Part shown: positions 15,499 through 24,198 of the stretch, one piece after another
Layout of the letters: each line of letters opens with the position of its first letter
How positions within the stretch are numbered: the first letter of the stretch is position 1
DNA from: an uncultured Eubacteriales bacterium
GTDB taxonomy: Bacteria; Bacillota; Clostridia; Oscillospirales; CAG-272
Reading direction: 5' to 3'
Assembly: GCA_934476315.1 (NCBI GenBank)
Contig: CAKSNQ010000001.1
Location: forward strand, 1-64,000
Length of the DNA stretch: 64,000 nucleotides
Program-made: the position numbers and the translations under genes
Notes under the pieces: model-generated
The model's database searches: none
The model's input: the letters and a program-made list of their open reading frames with translations, nothing else
What the model was told of the DNA's origin: nothing

Positions 15499-16974
15499 AT
15501 GAAGGACATTTCACGGAATTTAACGATGCTGTGCGATTTTTACGAGCTGACCATGGGAAACGGATATTTCTCCTGCGGTCTGGCGGATAAGATCGTATAT
15601 TTCGATGTGTTTTATCGCCAGAACCCGGACGGCGGCGGCTATGCCATCGTCGCGGGACTGGAGCAGGTGGTCTCTTATATCCGCGAGCTGCACTTTGACG
15701 AGCAGGATATTGAATATCTGCGCTCCAAGGGTTGCTTCTCGGAGGAGTTTCTGACCTATCTGAAGGGCTTTTGCTTTACCGGAGACGTCTGGGCAATTCC
15801 CGAGGGAACGGTCGTTTTCCCGGGCGAGCCGCTCATGACCGTCCGCGCGCGCGCGGTGGAAGCACAGTTCATCGAAACGTATGTTCTGATGATGCTCAAC
15901 CACCAGTCGCTGATCGCTACCAAGGCAAGCCGCCTTGCCCGCGCCGCCAAGGGGCGCGCCATCAGCGAATTCGGCTCGCGTCGTGCACAGGGCGCGGATG
16001 CCGCCATCCTCGGTGCGCGCGCCGCGTATATCGGCGGTTGCGCCGCAACAGCATGCACCATCACGGACGAGCTTTACGGCGTGCCCGCCACGGGAACCAT
16101 GGCGCACTCGTGGGTGCAGATGTTTGACGACGAGTACACGGCGTTCCGGACGTATTGCGAAATCTATCCGAATAATGCAGTACTGCTGGTCGATACCTAC
16201 AACGTCCTGGAGTCCGGCATCCCCAACGCCATCCGCGCCTTCAAGGAGGTGCTCCTGCCGCGCGGTATCCACCACTGTGGCATCCGCATTGATTCCGGCG
16301 ACATCACCTATCTGACGCAGAAAGCGAGAAAAATGCTCAACGAGGCGGGACTGACGGAGTGTAAAATCATCATTTCCAACTCGCTGGATGAATATATTAT
16401 CCGCGAACTGATCCGACAGGGCGCGGAGATCGATGGCTTCGGCGTAGGCGAGCGGCTGATTACCTCCAAGAGTGATCCGGTGTTCGGCGGCGTGTATAAA
16501 CTGTGCGCCGTGGAGGACAAAAAGGGAACCATCATCCCCAAGATCAAGATCAGCGAAAACGTCGGGAAGATCACGACGCCGCACTTCAAAAAGGTCTACC
16601 GTTTCTACGGAAGATCGACCGGCAAGGCGGAGGCAGACCTGATCTGCCTGCACGATGAAACGGTAGACGATAGTCAGCCGTACGAGCTGTTTGCCCCCGA
16701 CTACACGTGGAAACGCAAGGTGCTGACAGACTTTGTGGCAAAGCCCCTGCTGGTTCCGATCTTCCGCGACGGCGAGCAGGTCTACGAGTTGCCGACGCTC
16801 GCGCAGATCCGGAAGCATTGTGAGGAGGAAATCAACAGCATGTGGGAGGAGGTCCGACGCTTCAGCAACCCGCATAACTATTACGTTGACCTCTCGCAGA
16901 AGCTCTGGGACATCAAGCATGAGATGCTCCGCAACAAGCGCGGGACGCACGAGGGCGGCGAGCAGGAAAATTGA
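15499..16974 (+). CDS. pncB: Nicotinate phosphoribosyltransferase
   Basis: It converts nicotinate and PRPP to nicotinate mononucleotide in NAD salvage, in the cytoplasm. Family motifs in order: LCDFYELTMGNGYF at the N-terminus, EFGSRRAQGADAAILGARAAYIGG, GTMAHSWVQMF with the catalytic histidine, DTYNVLESGIPNAI, and IRIDSGDITYLT with GFGVGERLI for phosphoribosyl binding. The 491 residues match the long Gram-positive form. It has its own promoter and a leader of about 90 nt. NAD kinase (nadK at 37669) is also in the window but not linked. Assignment is secure. Confidence 0.96.
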   Translation: MKDISRNLTMLCDFYELTMGNGYFSCGLADKIVYFDVFYRQNPDGGGYAIVAGLEQVVSYIRELHFDEQDIEYLRSKGCFSEEFLTYLKGFCFTGDVWAIPEGTVVFPGEPLMTVRARAVEAQFIETYVLMMLNHQSLIATKASRLARAAKGRAISEFGSRRAQGADAAILGARAAYIGGCAATACTITDELYGVPATGTMAHSWVQMFDDEYTAFRTYCEIYPNNAVLLVDTYNVLESGIPNAIRAFKEVLLPRGIHHCGIRIDSGDITYLTQKARKMLNEAGLTECKIIISNSLDEYIIRELIRQGAEIDGFGVGERLITSKSDPVFGGVYKLCAVEDKKGTIIPKIKISENVGKITTPHFKKVYRFYGRSTGKAEADLICLHDETVDDSQPYELFAPDYTWKRKVLTDFVAKPLLVPIFRDGEQVYELPTLAQIRKHCEEEINSMWEEVRRFSNPHNYYVDLSQKLWDIKHEMLRNKRGTHEGGEQEN

Positions 16975-17055
16975 CTTCGCAGGTAGACCCGGACTGCCGT
17001 CGAAGAAAACGGGATGTCGCAGAGTTCCTGCCCGGGATGAAAACTGCAGAATCAG

Positions 17056-17255
17056 GGGGATGTTAAAAAACTTTTAACATCCCCGCAAAAATGCCGGTCG
17101 GGATTCCGGCATTTTTGCGCGATCTTGGTCGTTTTTGCCCTCGTATTCTTGACTTTCCCACCTTTTGAACGGCAAAACGGCGGCGCCCAGCCGCCGAGAC
17201 CAACGTCGTCGAGGGGGTGTTGAAAAATTCATTTTGAATTTTTCAACACCCCCTC
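17056..17255 (+). repeat. Dispersed intergenic element, copy 3 (complete reference copy)
   Basis: The left hairpin is 17056-17084 (GGGGATGTTAAAA with TTTTAACATCCCC). The core carries ATGCCGGTCGGGATTCCGGC, TTTTTGCGCGATCTTGGTCG, the GGCGGC/GCCGCC hairpin and GAGACCAACGTCGTCG. The right hairpin is 17211-17255 (GAGGGGGTGTTGAAAAATTC with GAATTTTTCAACACCCCCTC). The two ends are near-identical inverted repeats of each other. It sits 82 bp after pncB and upstream of the pssA cluster promoter. Confidence 0.88.
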
Positions 17256-17357
17256 AATCTTTCGGAAATTTGCGGAGTTTTTCTTGCGGCGCATAATCGG
17301 CGGGGGATGATAAAAAATACACATAGCACGTCCGTGTGACGGTTGTGTGAAAAACTA

Positions 17358-17386
17358 TTGACAAAAGGCATTTTCTTTAGTATAAT
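17358..17386 (+). promoter_or_regulatory. Consensus promoter of the phospholipid cluster
   Basis: TTGACA (17358-17363), 17 bp, TATAAT (17381-17386). Its position means transcription starts near 17393, which rules out the in-frame ATG at 17390 as the start of the next gene. Confidence 0.88.
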
Positions 17387-17428
17387 AAAATGAATATGTC
17401 ATGGGGAAGGGAGGGGAGACAGAGACAC

Positions 17429-18469
17429 ATGTCGAAAAAAAAGAAAATATTTAGCTACCTCCTCCTGTTTGCCATGATCGCGGTGACGCTCGTCGTGCTC
17501 TTGCGTAGCTTTGAAATTCAGGACGTCTTTTCCGTTCTGATGCAGGCGAAGTACGAGTGGCTGTTCCTTGGGTGCCTGCTGATCTTCCTATATATCGCCT
17601 GTGAGGGCGAAAGTATGCGGCTGATCTGCCGCACCATCGGCGTCAATTACTCCGTGCCGCGCGGATTTGTCTATGCGGCGATCGACATTTACTTTTGTGC
17701 GGTGACTCCTTCGGCGACGGGCGGGGCACCACTGATGATGGTTTATATGTCAAAGGACGACATCCCGTACACCAAAAGCAGTGTCATGGTGCTCCTGAAC
17801 AGCGTGATGTATACGCTTGCCATGGTCGTCCTTGTCGTGATTTCTCTGATTTTGTGCCCGTTTATTCTGCGGGAAGATCACCTGTTTTTCCGCATCTGCC
17901 TCGGAATCGGCATCTTTTGCAGTATCGGGCTGATTACCCTGTGCCTGCTCGGAATTTTCCGCGAGTCTCTCGTGGAGCGCATGGCACGCAAGGTCATCCG
18001 CCTGCTCTCAAAGTTGCACCTCGTCCGCCACGCGGAGGCTCTGGAGGCAAAACTGACGGATACGTTTTATGAGTATAAACAGGCGGCGCGGATTCTCCGG
18101 GGGCACCCGCTGGTCATGCTGTGGGCGTTTCTCCTGAACCTCGCCCAGCGTGCCTCCTACTACGCCGTGGCGTTCGTCGCTTACCTCGCTCTTGGCGGGA
18201 CGGACCTCGCGACACTGCTCCCCCTGTTTGCTATTCAGGCGGTGACGAGCATCGCGGTCTACTCCATCCCGTTGCCGGGCGCCATGGGCGCGTCCGAGGC
18301 GATGCTTCTGATTCTCTATAAGATGGTTTTCCCGGAGGAGGACGAGAGAGTCGCGGCACTGCTCCTGACGCGAGGGATCAGTTTCTATCTGAATGTAATC
18401 TTTTGCGCTGTGGTGACGGTGGTGCATCACTTGCGCATCACGTATAAAAAGTCGCCGCACGATCTGTGA
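17429..18469 (+). CDS. LPG-synthase-type transmembrane protein (flippase-like, UPF0104)
   Basis: This integral membrane protein belongs to the family of the MprF/AglD flippase domain and probably moves or handles lipids. It has about eight hydrophobic segments, from YLLLFAMIAVTLVVLL to FYLNVIFCAVVTVV. Conserved blocks include the YFCAVTPSATGGAPLMMVYM region and IPLPGAMGASEAM near the end. The family's soluble aminoacyltransferase domain is absent, so it is a stand-alone membrane unit. The start at 17429 follows GGAGGGGAG, while the upstream ATG at 17390 lies at the expected transcription start. It precedes pssA and psd on the same strand, so a role in phosphatidylethanolamine distribution is plausible but unproven. 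Confidence 0.85.
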   Translation: MSKKKKIFSYLLLFAMIAVTLVVLLRSFEIQDVFSVLMQAKYEWLFLGCLLIFLYIACEGESMRLICRTIGVNYSVPRGFVYAAIDIYFCAVTPSATGGAPLMMVYMSKDDIPYTKSSVMVLLNSVMYTLAMVVLVVISLILCPFILREDHLFFRICLGIGIFCSIGLITLCLLGIFRESLVERMARKVIRLLSKLHLVRHAEALEAKLTDTFYEYKQAARILRGHPLVMLWAFLLNLAQRASYYAVAFVAYLALGGTDLATLLPLFAIQAVTSIAVYSIPLPGAMGASEAMLLILYKMVFPEEDERVAALLLTRGISFYLNVIFCAVVTVVHHLRITYKKSPHDL

Positions 18470-18583
18470 CGCGCGGTATGCCCGTTTCCAACTCATGTGC
18501 CGCGCGGTATTCCCACCGTCGACCGTCGGCTTCGACTCTGCTGCCGGTAGGGGAGTGGAGGCAGAAAGAAAAGAGGACATGAT

Positions 18584-19216
18584 ATGATCGGTTTTTATAA
18601 TTACACGGTGATTCTGACGTACGCGGGACTAACGTCCGCGCTGATCGGAATTTTTGCGACGCTTCAGAATCACCCCATCGTCGGGCTCATCTGTCTGATG
18701 GTCGCCGGGCTGTGCGATATGTTCGACGGAAAGGTCGCGCGTACCCGCGAGCGTACCCGGGAGGAAAAGAATTTCGGCATCCAGATCGACTCGCTGTGCG
18801 ACCTGGTCTGCTTCGGCGTCCTGCCGACGGTCATCGCCTTTTCTGTGGGACTCCGACAGTGGTACTACATTCCTATTCTGATTCTGTTTGTCCTGTGCGG
18901 GCTGATTCGCCTGGCGTACTACAACGTGACGGAAATCGTGCGGGAACAGGAGACCGATGAGGTGCGCCGCGCGTATCTCGGACTGCCGATTACGTTTTCC
19001 GCGGTGTTTGTGCCGCTGGCGTATACCCTGCGCGGCTTTCTGCCGGAGCGATGGTTCGCGCCGTTCTTCGGTGTCGTCCTGCTCGCCATCGGCGTTGCTT
19101 ACATAACCCCGTTTTCCATTTCCAAACCGGGGAAATTTAAAATCACTTTTCTGATCGTGCTCGGTGCGCTCCTGACCGCCTTCTTCGTGTGGTCGGCATT
19201 CCACTCTGCGGCGTGA
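18584..19216 (+). CDS. pssA: CDP-diacylglycerol--serine O-phosphatidyltransferase
   Basis: It makes phosphatidylserine from CDP-diacylglycerol and L-serine at the membrane, the first step to phosphatidylethanolamine. The CDP-alcohol phosphotransferase signature is intact near residues 45-75: DGKVAR, then G and the double Asp motif DSLCD. The protein is hydrophobic, with about six membrane segments and 210 residues, typical for the Gram-positive PssA. The neighbour psd, 60 bp downstream, supports serine as the substrate. AAGAGGAC lies before the ATG. Confidence 0.92.
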   Translation: MIGFYNYTVILTYAGLTSALIGIFATLQNHPIVGLICLMVAGLCDMFDGKVARTRERTREEKNFGIQIDSLCDLVCFGVLPTVIAFSVGLRQWYYIPILILFVLCGLIRLAYYNVTEIVREQETDEVRRAYLGLPITFSAVFVPLAYTLRGFLPERWFAPFFGVVLLAIGVAYITPFSISKPGKFKITFLIVLGALLTAFFVWSAFHSAA

Positions 19217-19276
19217 GCACTCGCGGGAAGCCGCAAACGCGCGCTCGGAATATACTCAGATACGGAGGGACTCGCC

Positions 19277-20182
19277 ATGGCGTGTGAATCTGCTGAAACC
19301 AAACGGGAGGGCAGTGCATATCGCGCCGCGCGCCCCCTCCGCTTTTTTTATCGGACGACGGTCGGGAGGATTTTGTTCCGCCCTCTGATCTGCCGTCCCG
19401 TCTCGGCAGTCGCGGGAAAATTTCTGGATACCCGCCTGTCGCGCGGGCTGATTCCCGGGTTTGTCAGGCGGAATCGCATTGACATGTCGCAGTTTGAGGA
19501 GCGGGAGTACCGGAGCTATAACGATTTTTTCACGCGCCGCGTGAGGGAGGGGATGCGTCCCTTTTCCGCGACGGCGGAGGATTTCTGCGCGCCGTGCGAC
19601 AGCCTTGTGTCCGTCTATTCCATCACGCCGGATGCAACCTTTTGCATTAAGGAGAGCCGCTATACCGTCCGGACGTTGCTGGAGGACGCGGAGCTGGCAA
19701 AAACCTTTGAGGGCGGCACCTGTGTGATTTTCCGTCTCGGCGTCCGCGATTATCACCGCTATGCCTATTTTGACGACGGAACGATCGCCGCAACGCGGAA
19801 GATCCGCGGCATTTTCCATACCGTTCAGCCGATTGCCGTGGAACGCGCACCCGTGTTCCACAGAAATACCCGCGAGTGGACGCTTCTGCACACCGCGCAC
19901 GCCGGGGAAGTGGTCTACATGGAGGTCGGCGCGATGATGGTCGGCAGAATCTGTAACCATCCCGTTCGGGAGAACGTTTCGCGGGGGCAGGAAAAGGGAT
20001 ATTTCGCGTTCGGCGGTTCGACGGTGATTGTCCTGTTTCGCCGGGGCCGTGTGACCCTTGAGGAGGACTTTTGGCAAAACACCGTGCAGGGACTGGAAAC
20101 GCCGGTGCGCCAGGGTGAGGTGATTGGTTGGTTTCCCGCACTGCCGTCCGACGGAGAGGGGGAGGTTTCGGATGCAGATTGA
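19277..20182 (+). CDS. psd: Phosphatidylserine decarboxylase proenzyme
   Basis: It decarboxylates phosphatidylserine to phosphatidylethanolamine. The pyruvoyl cofactor forms by self-cleavage at a conserved serine. The cleavage motif is visible as FAFGGSTVIVLF near residue 257. Other blocks are YNDFFTRR near residue 75, DYHRYAYFDDG near residue 155 and GAMMVGRI, all typical of the family. The 301 residues fit the clostridial form. It follows pssA in what looks like one operon. Its 3' end overlaps the metallophosphoesterase start by 11 nt. Confidence 0.94.
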   Translation: MACESAETKREGSAYRAARPLRFFYRTTVGRILFRPLICRPVSAVAGKFLDTRLSRGLIPGFVRRNRIDMSQFEEREYRSYNDFFTRRVREGMRPFSATAEDFCAPCDSLVSVYSITPDATFCIKESRYTVRTLLEDAELAKTFEGGTCVIFRLGVRDYHRYAYFDDGTIAATRKIRGIFHTVQPIAVERAPVFHRNTREWTLLHTAHAGEVVYMEVGAMMVGRICNHPVRENVSRGQEKGYFAFGGSTVIVLFRRGRVTLEEDFWQNTVQGLETPVRQGEVIGWFPALPSDGEGEVSDAD

Positions 20183-20969
20183 GCATGTTACCGTGTACAG
20201 CGAACGCCTGACGCACCCGGTGCGGGCGCTGGTGCTGGCGGATTTGCATGAGCAATATCATCCGCTGTACCTGTCGGCGTGGACGTCCCTCCACCCGGAG
20301 CTGATACTGATCCCCGGGGACTGGCTGGAGGCGCACTCCGTGCAAAAGTCCCTGCGCCGACGGAAAACTCTGGCGCTGTTGCGCGCGCTTGCGGAGCGGT
20401 TCCCGACATTTTATTCCCTTGGAAATCATGAGATCGGCGTGTCCGGTTGCCGCCGCCCGCGCGGGGCGGCGGGGGAGTCTGTCCGGGCGACCGCCGGACC
20501 GCAGGTAGCAGAGCTGATACGGGAAATCGAAGCGACAGGCGCGTGCCTGCTCGACGATCGATGGGTTCGGTGGGGCGAGTTTGCGATCGGCGGGGTGTCC
20601 TCGGCGGCGGGCGGTATGATTCGTACCGGATTCCTCGAGCGCTATGCCGGGGAGGCGGGGTTTCGGCTGTTGCTTTGCCATCATCCGGAATATTACCCGC
20701 GGTATCTGCGTAGGTACGAAACCGATCTCGTCGTCAGCGGTCACGCACACGGCGGGCAGTGGCGCATCGCCGGGCGCGGGGTTTTTGCTCCCGGGCAGGG
20801 AATTTTTCCCCGCTATACGGACGGGTTGTATGAAAATAACCATCTCCTGGTCAGCCGCGGACTTGCCGATCGTACGCCGGTTCCGCGTATTCTAAATCCA
20901 AAGCAGACCCTGCTCCTGCATTTGTTGCCGCAGGAGATGAGAACGCTACAAAAACAAGCAGGAAAGTAG
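20172..20969 (+). CDS. Metallophosphoesterase, YkuE/calcineurin-like
   Basis: This is a dinuclear-metal phosphoesterase of unknown substrate. The metal motifs are in order: ADLHEQ (DxH), PGDWLE (GDxxE-type), SLGNHE (GNHE), then CHHPEYY and SGHAHGGQWRI (GHxH). Relatives such as YkuE are linked to membrane or lipid-anchored substrates, which would suit its place behind psd. The start at 20172 has GGAGGT 5 nt upstream; the in-frame ATG at 20124 lies inside psd without a ribosome binding site. Start codon and psd overlap by 11 nt. No signal peptide is visible. Confidence 0.87.
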   Translation: MQIEHVTVYSERLTHPVRALVLADLHEQYHPLYLSAWTSLHPELILIPGDWLEAHSVQKSLRRRKTLALLRALAERFPTFYSLGNHEIGVSGCRRPRGAAGESVRATAGPQVAELIREIEATGACLLDDRWVRWGEFAIGGVSSAAGGMIRTGFLERYAGEAGFRLLLCHHPEYYPRYLRRYETDLVVSGHAHGGQWRIAGRGVFAPGQGIFPRYTDGLYENNHLLVSRGLADRTPVPRILNPKQTLLLHLLPQEMRTLQKQAGK

Positions 20970-21029
20970 AAATATTCACTAAATTTCGGGCGCTGAATTT
21001 TGCCGAAATGGAGAATGTGCAAAACTTTC

Positions 21030-21058
21030 TTGCTTTTTTCATTTTGCCATGATATAAT
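21030..21058 (+). promoter_or_regulatory. Promoter of the AlgX/MBOAT pair
   Basis: TATAAT (21053-21058) is perfect. The -35 box TTGCTT (21030-21035) is weaker, with a 17-bp spacer. Confidence 0.6.
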
Positions 21059-21112
21059 GTAATATCTGTAATAGAGAGGCATATCCGATACCGAAAGAAA
21101 TGGGGTGTGAAC

Positions 21113-22636
21113 GTGGAAAAGAAGTCAAGCACTGTTACCTACGCGATTCGACTGACGGTGATTCTCATATTTTGCGCGATGCTGATATTTCCCCTTGCGC
21201 TGATGGCGCTGGACGGTCCCGACCGTACCGAGATGGAGAGTGAGGCGGCGACGAAACTGAAGCCCCTGCGCGCCGATACCTACTTGGACGGGAGCTTTCA
21301 GTCCTCGTTTGAGGCGTGGTTCTCCGCCCATTATCCGTTGCGGTCGAACCTTGTGAAGTCCTATCGACAGTTGCAGTTCGACATTGAAAATTCCAAACCG
21401 GCGATCGGCGTGATGAAGCTGTTGCGCGGAAAGCTGTGGGAAAAACCGAAGGATCCGACGCCGCCGGACGACCCGTCAAAGCCGTCCGATCCCTCCAATC
21501 CGTCCGACCCGTCAAAACCCTCTGACCCCACAAATCCGACAGACCCCTCAAAGCCTACCGACCCGACGAAACCGACGGATCCGATGACGATCTACACCGA
21601 CCCGAACAACATTTACGCGCGGATTAATCTGCGCCAGATGATGCAACAGATCGTTGAACCGAGTGGCTTCAAGGGCAGTAATAGGGTGTATATCGGTAAG
21701 TCCGGGTACCTGTTTGAGAAGGCGTACATGGACGAATACTTCGGATATTCCAAGCCGTACACCGACGTGACGGACGAGGGAATGTGGGAGAATATCGAGA
21801 AGCTGGAGTATATCCAAAAGGAGCTGGAAAAGCGCGGAATTACCATGCTTTATGTCATCTCCTCCAGTAAGGCGAGCCAGTACAGCGAGTATATTCCGGA
21901 TTGGTACCGCGAGACGCAGACCGCCAAGGCAGGGTACGTCCGCCCAATCGATCGCTACCGCAAAATGCTGGCGGCAAGCTCGATCAATTACCTGGACAGC
22001 TCGGAGTATTATAAAGAGATCGGACTGCTGGTGACGTTCCCCAAAACGGGAATCCACTGGAACGCGCTCGCGGCGTTCGAATCCACGGCACAGCTCCTCC
22101 GCATGTACGAGACAGCCTCGGGGCGGAACTGCCGGCTGTTAGACACCAAAGGGGTTCTCACCTCTTCGACCCCGTTCAATCAGGGTAACCCGGAGCAGGA
22201 CGTGTATAACATTCTGTACGGTACGCTGGACGTCAAGGGAATTCTGGATGACGAATACTACGCGCCCGACATTGTTCTCAGCAATACGGATCAGCCGAAG
22301 CTCAACGCCTTTTTGCAGGGCGGCTCGTTTACCCATTCCATCAGGTATTATCTGAATAACTGCAACATCGCCAATGTGGATTCCATCTACTACAACGGTT
22401 TGAACGGCGGCTCCACGTGGGGCGACAAGAGCCCCTGGACACAGGGAGCCGAGGTCTGGAGCTACTGGCTCAAGGATAAGGACGTCGTCATCTTCGAGGC
22501 GACGGAGCAGCAGATTCGCGGCGGTCATTATACCGGCGGCGACTGGACGAAGGCGGCGAAGGACTCCAATATCGGTCACAACGTGGTCTATGATTCGCTC
22601 TATGAGTACCTCAAGGCGCACGAGGGCGAGTATTGA
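21113..22636 (+). CDS. AlgX/AlgJ-like (DHHW family) membrane-anchored protein
   Basis: Members work with MBOAT acyltransferases to O-acetylate exported polysaccharides. An N-terminal membrane segment (LTVILIFCAMLIFPLALMAL) anchors the protein. A proline-rich DPSKPSDPSNPSDP linker covers residues about 112-155. The SGNH-like domain follows: YIGKSGYLFEKAY, ITMLYVISSSKASQY, KTGIHWNALAAF, and LQGGSFTHS near residue 405. In classical members the last two are DxHW and GDSF, so two aspartates are replaced by glycine here. The start is taken as GTG 21113 because GGGGTG lies about 7 nt upstream; GTG 21107 is possible. The MBOAT gene follows by 91 bp. Confidence 0.83.
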   Translation: MEKKSSTVTYAIRLTVILIFCAMLIFPLALMALDGPDRTEMESEAATKLKPLRADTYLDGSFQSSFEAWFSAHYPLRSNLVKSYRQLQFDIENSKPAIGVMKLLRGKLWEKPKDPTPPDDPSKPSDPSNPSDPSKPSDPTNPTDPSKPTDPTKPTDPMTIYTDPNNIYARINLRQMMQQIVEPSGFKGSNRVYIGKSGYLFEKAYMDEYFGYSKPYTDVTDEGMWENIEKLEYIQKELEKRGITMLYVISSSKASQYSEYIPDWYRETQTAKAGYVRPIDRYRKMLAASSINYLDSSEYYKEIGLLVTFPKTGIHWNALAAFESTAQLLRMYETASGRNCRLLDTKGVLTSSTPFNQGNPEQDVYNILYGTLDVKGILDDEYYAPDIVLSNTDQPKLNAFLQGGSFTHSIRYYLNNCNIANVDSIYYNGLNGGSTWGDKSPWTQGAEVWSYWLKDKDVVIFEATEQQIRGGHYTGGDWTKAAKDSNIGHNVVYDSLYEYLKAHEGEY

Positions 22637-22727
22637 TGTCCGTTCTTCGTGTCCTCACGTCCTCCGCAGGACCTCTAACGCATAATCTGCCCGCCTCCGG
22701 GCTTTTCCGGGAAAGGAATCAACGCAT

Positions 22728-24116
22728 ATGATTTTCAGTTCTACGCTGTTTCTCTTTATCTTCCTTCCGGCGACGCTCATGATCTATTATGCCATACCCA
22801 AGAAGTACATCATGGCAAAGAATGTCGTCCTGCTCATCGCGTCTCTCCTGTTTTACGCGTGGGGAGAGCCGAGAAATGTGTTGCTCATGCTGATTTCGAT
22901 TTTTGTCAACTACATTTTCGGCTTGTTTCTCGATGCCTATGAGCGGCTTGCCGTCCGCCGGACGGTCGTTTGGATTTCGGTGGTGTTCAACCTCGGAATG
23001 TTGTTTTTCTTCAAGTATTTCAACTTTGTCACCAATAACCGCTTTGACCCCATCGCGCTTCCGATCGGCATTTCGTTCTTTACCTTCCAGATCATGTCCT
23101 ACACCATCGACGTGTATCGCAAAAACGTCCCGGCGCAGAGCAATGTGCTCAAGCTGGCGTTGTACATTTCGCTGTTTCCCCAGCTTATCGCCGGACCGAT
23201 TGTCCGCTACATTGACGTGGCAAATGAGTTGACGTCGCGTACCTATGACGTGGATAGCGTTTTCCGCGGCGTGACGCGCTTCACGGTCGGACTTGCCAAG
23301 AAAGTTATCATTTCCAATACCGTGGCTCAGCTTGCCGACCAGATTTTCGAGCTGGACCCGACGGGCATTTCCGCCGCGACCGCATGGCTCGGCGCCATCG
23401 CCTATACGCTTCAGATTTACTTTGACTTCAGTGGATACTCCGACATGGCGATCGGTATGGGTGATATGCTCGGCTTCCACTTCTGCGAAAACTTCAACTA
23501 TCCGTATATTTCCGCGAGCGTACAGGATTTCTGGCGGCGCTGGCATATCTCGCTATCTACCTGGTTCAAGGACTACCTGTACATTCCCCTCGGCGGAAAC
23601 CGCCGCGGCAACCTCCGCACGTACCTCAATCTGCTGATTGTTTTTGCCTGCACCGGCTTTTGGCACGGCGCGTCGTTCAATTTCCTCGCGTGGGGCTTGT
23701 ATCACGGATTTTTCCTCGTAATCGAGCGCATCGGACTGCGGAAGCTGTTGAATCGGTTGCCGCGCGCGGTTGGACGTTTTTACACCATGGTCGTCGTCAT
23801 CGTCGGCTGGGTTCTGTTCCGCGCCGATACGTTGAGCGTCGCGTGGCAGTATATCTGCTCCATGTTCCGCTTTACCGATTGGGGCTGGATCCGTGCGGTG
23901 TCCCAGCTTGAGGGATATAGCCTCCTGATCCTGGTTTTGGGAATCGTATTCAGCATCCCGTGGGTGCCGAAGCTCAAGAGCAAGATTCTGGCGATGGATG
24001 GCGGTGAGGTGGCGGTGTCGCTTCTGGGCGGTACGTTCAGCATCGTATTTTTGGCGCTTTCCATCTTCTGCCTGACCGGGTCGGACTATAATCCGTTTAT
24101 CTACTTCCGGTTCTGA
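22728..24116 (+). CDS. MBOAT-family O-acyltransferase (AlgI/DltB-like)
   Basis: This multi-pass membrane enzyme passes acetyl groups from the cytoplasm to an exported polymer, together with the AlgX-like partner upstream. The N-terminus IFSSTLFLFIFLPATLMIYY and the ISFFTFQIMSYTIDVYR block are family hallmarks. The catalytic region is FWRRWHISLSTWFKDYLYIPLGGNRRG, followed by GFWHGASFNFLAWGLYHG with the active-site histidine. It is 462 residues with about ten hydrophobic segments. It lacks DltB-linked genes (dltA, dltC), so polysaccharide rather than teichoic-acid alanylation is more likely. GGAAAGG lies upstream of the ATG. Confidence 0.93.
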   Translation: MIFSSTLFLFIFLPATLMIYYAIPKKYIMAKNVVLLIASLLFYAWGEPRNVLLMLISIFVNYIFGLFLDAYERLAVRRTVVWISVVFNLGMLFFFKYFNFVTNNRFDPIALPIGISFFTFQIMSYTIDVYRKNVPAQSNVLKLALYISLFPQLIAGPIVRYIDVANELTSRTYDVDSVFRGVTRFTVGLAKKVIISNTVAQLADQIFELDPTGISAATAWLGAIAYTLQIYFDFSGYSDMAIGMGDMLGFHFCENFNYPYISASVQDFWRRWHISLSTWFKDYLYIPLGGNRRGNLRTYLNLLIVFACTGFWHGASFNFLAWGLYHGFFLVIERIGLRKLLNRLPRAVGRFYTMVVVIVGWVLFRADTLSVAWQYICSMFRFTDWGWIRAVSQLEGYSLLILVLGIVFSIPWVPKLKSKILAMDGGEVAVSLLGGTFSIVFLALSIFCLTGSDYNPFIYFRF

Positions 24117-24198
24117 TCGTGGATTTTTGAAAAAGTGAAACTGTTCCGGCGGTGGCGGGGATTTCCGTTGCCGCCGGTTCTCTTGGGGAGAATGAAAA

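Noticed and set aside
17030..17280. Target-site duplications flanking the dispersed element
   Set aside because: Copy 3 has AATC on both sides, but no equivalent duplication is seen at the other copies, so transposition is not demonstrated.
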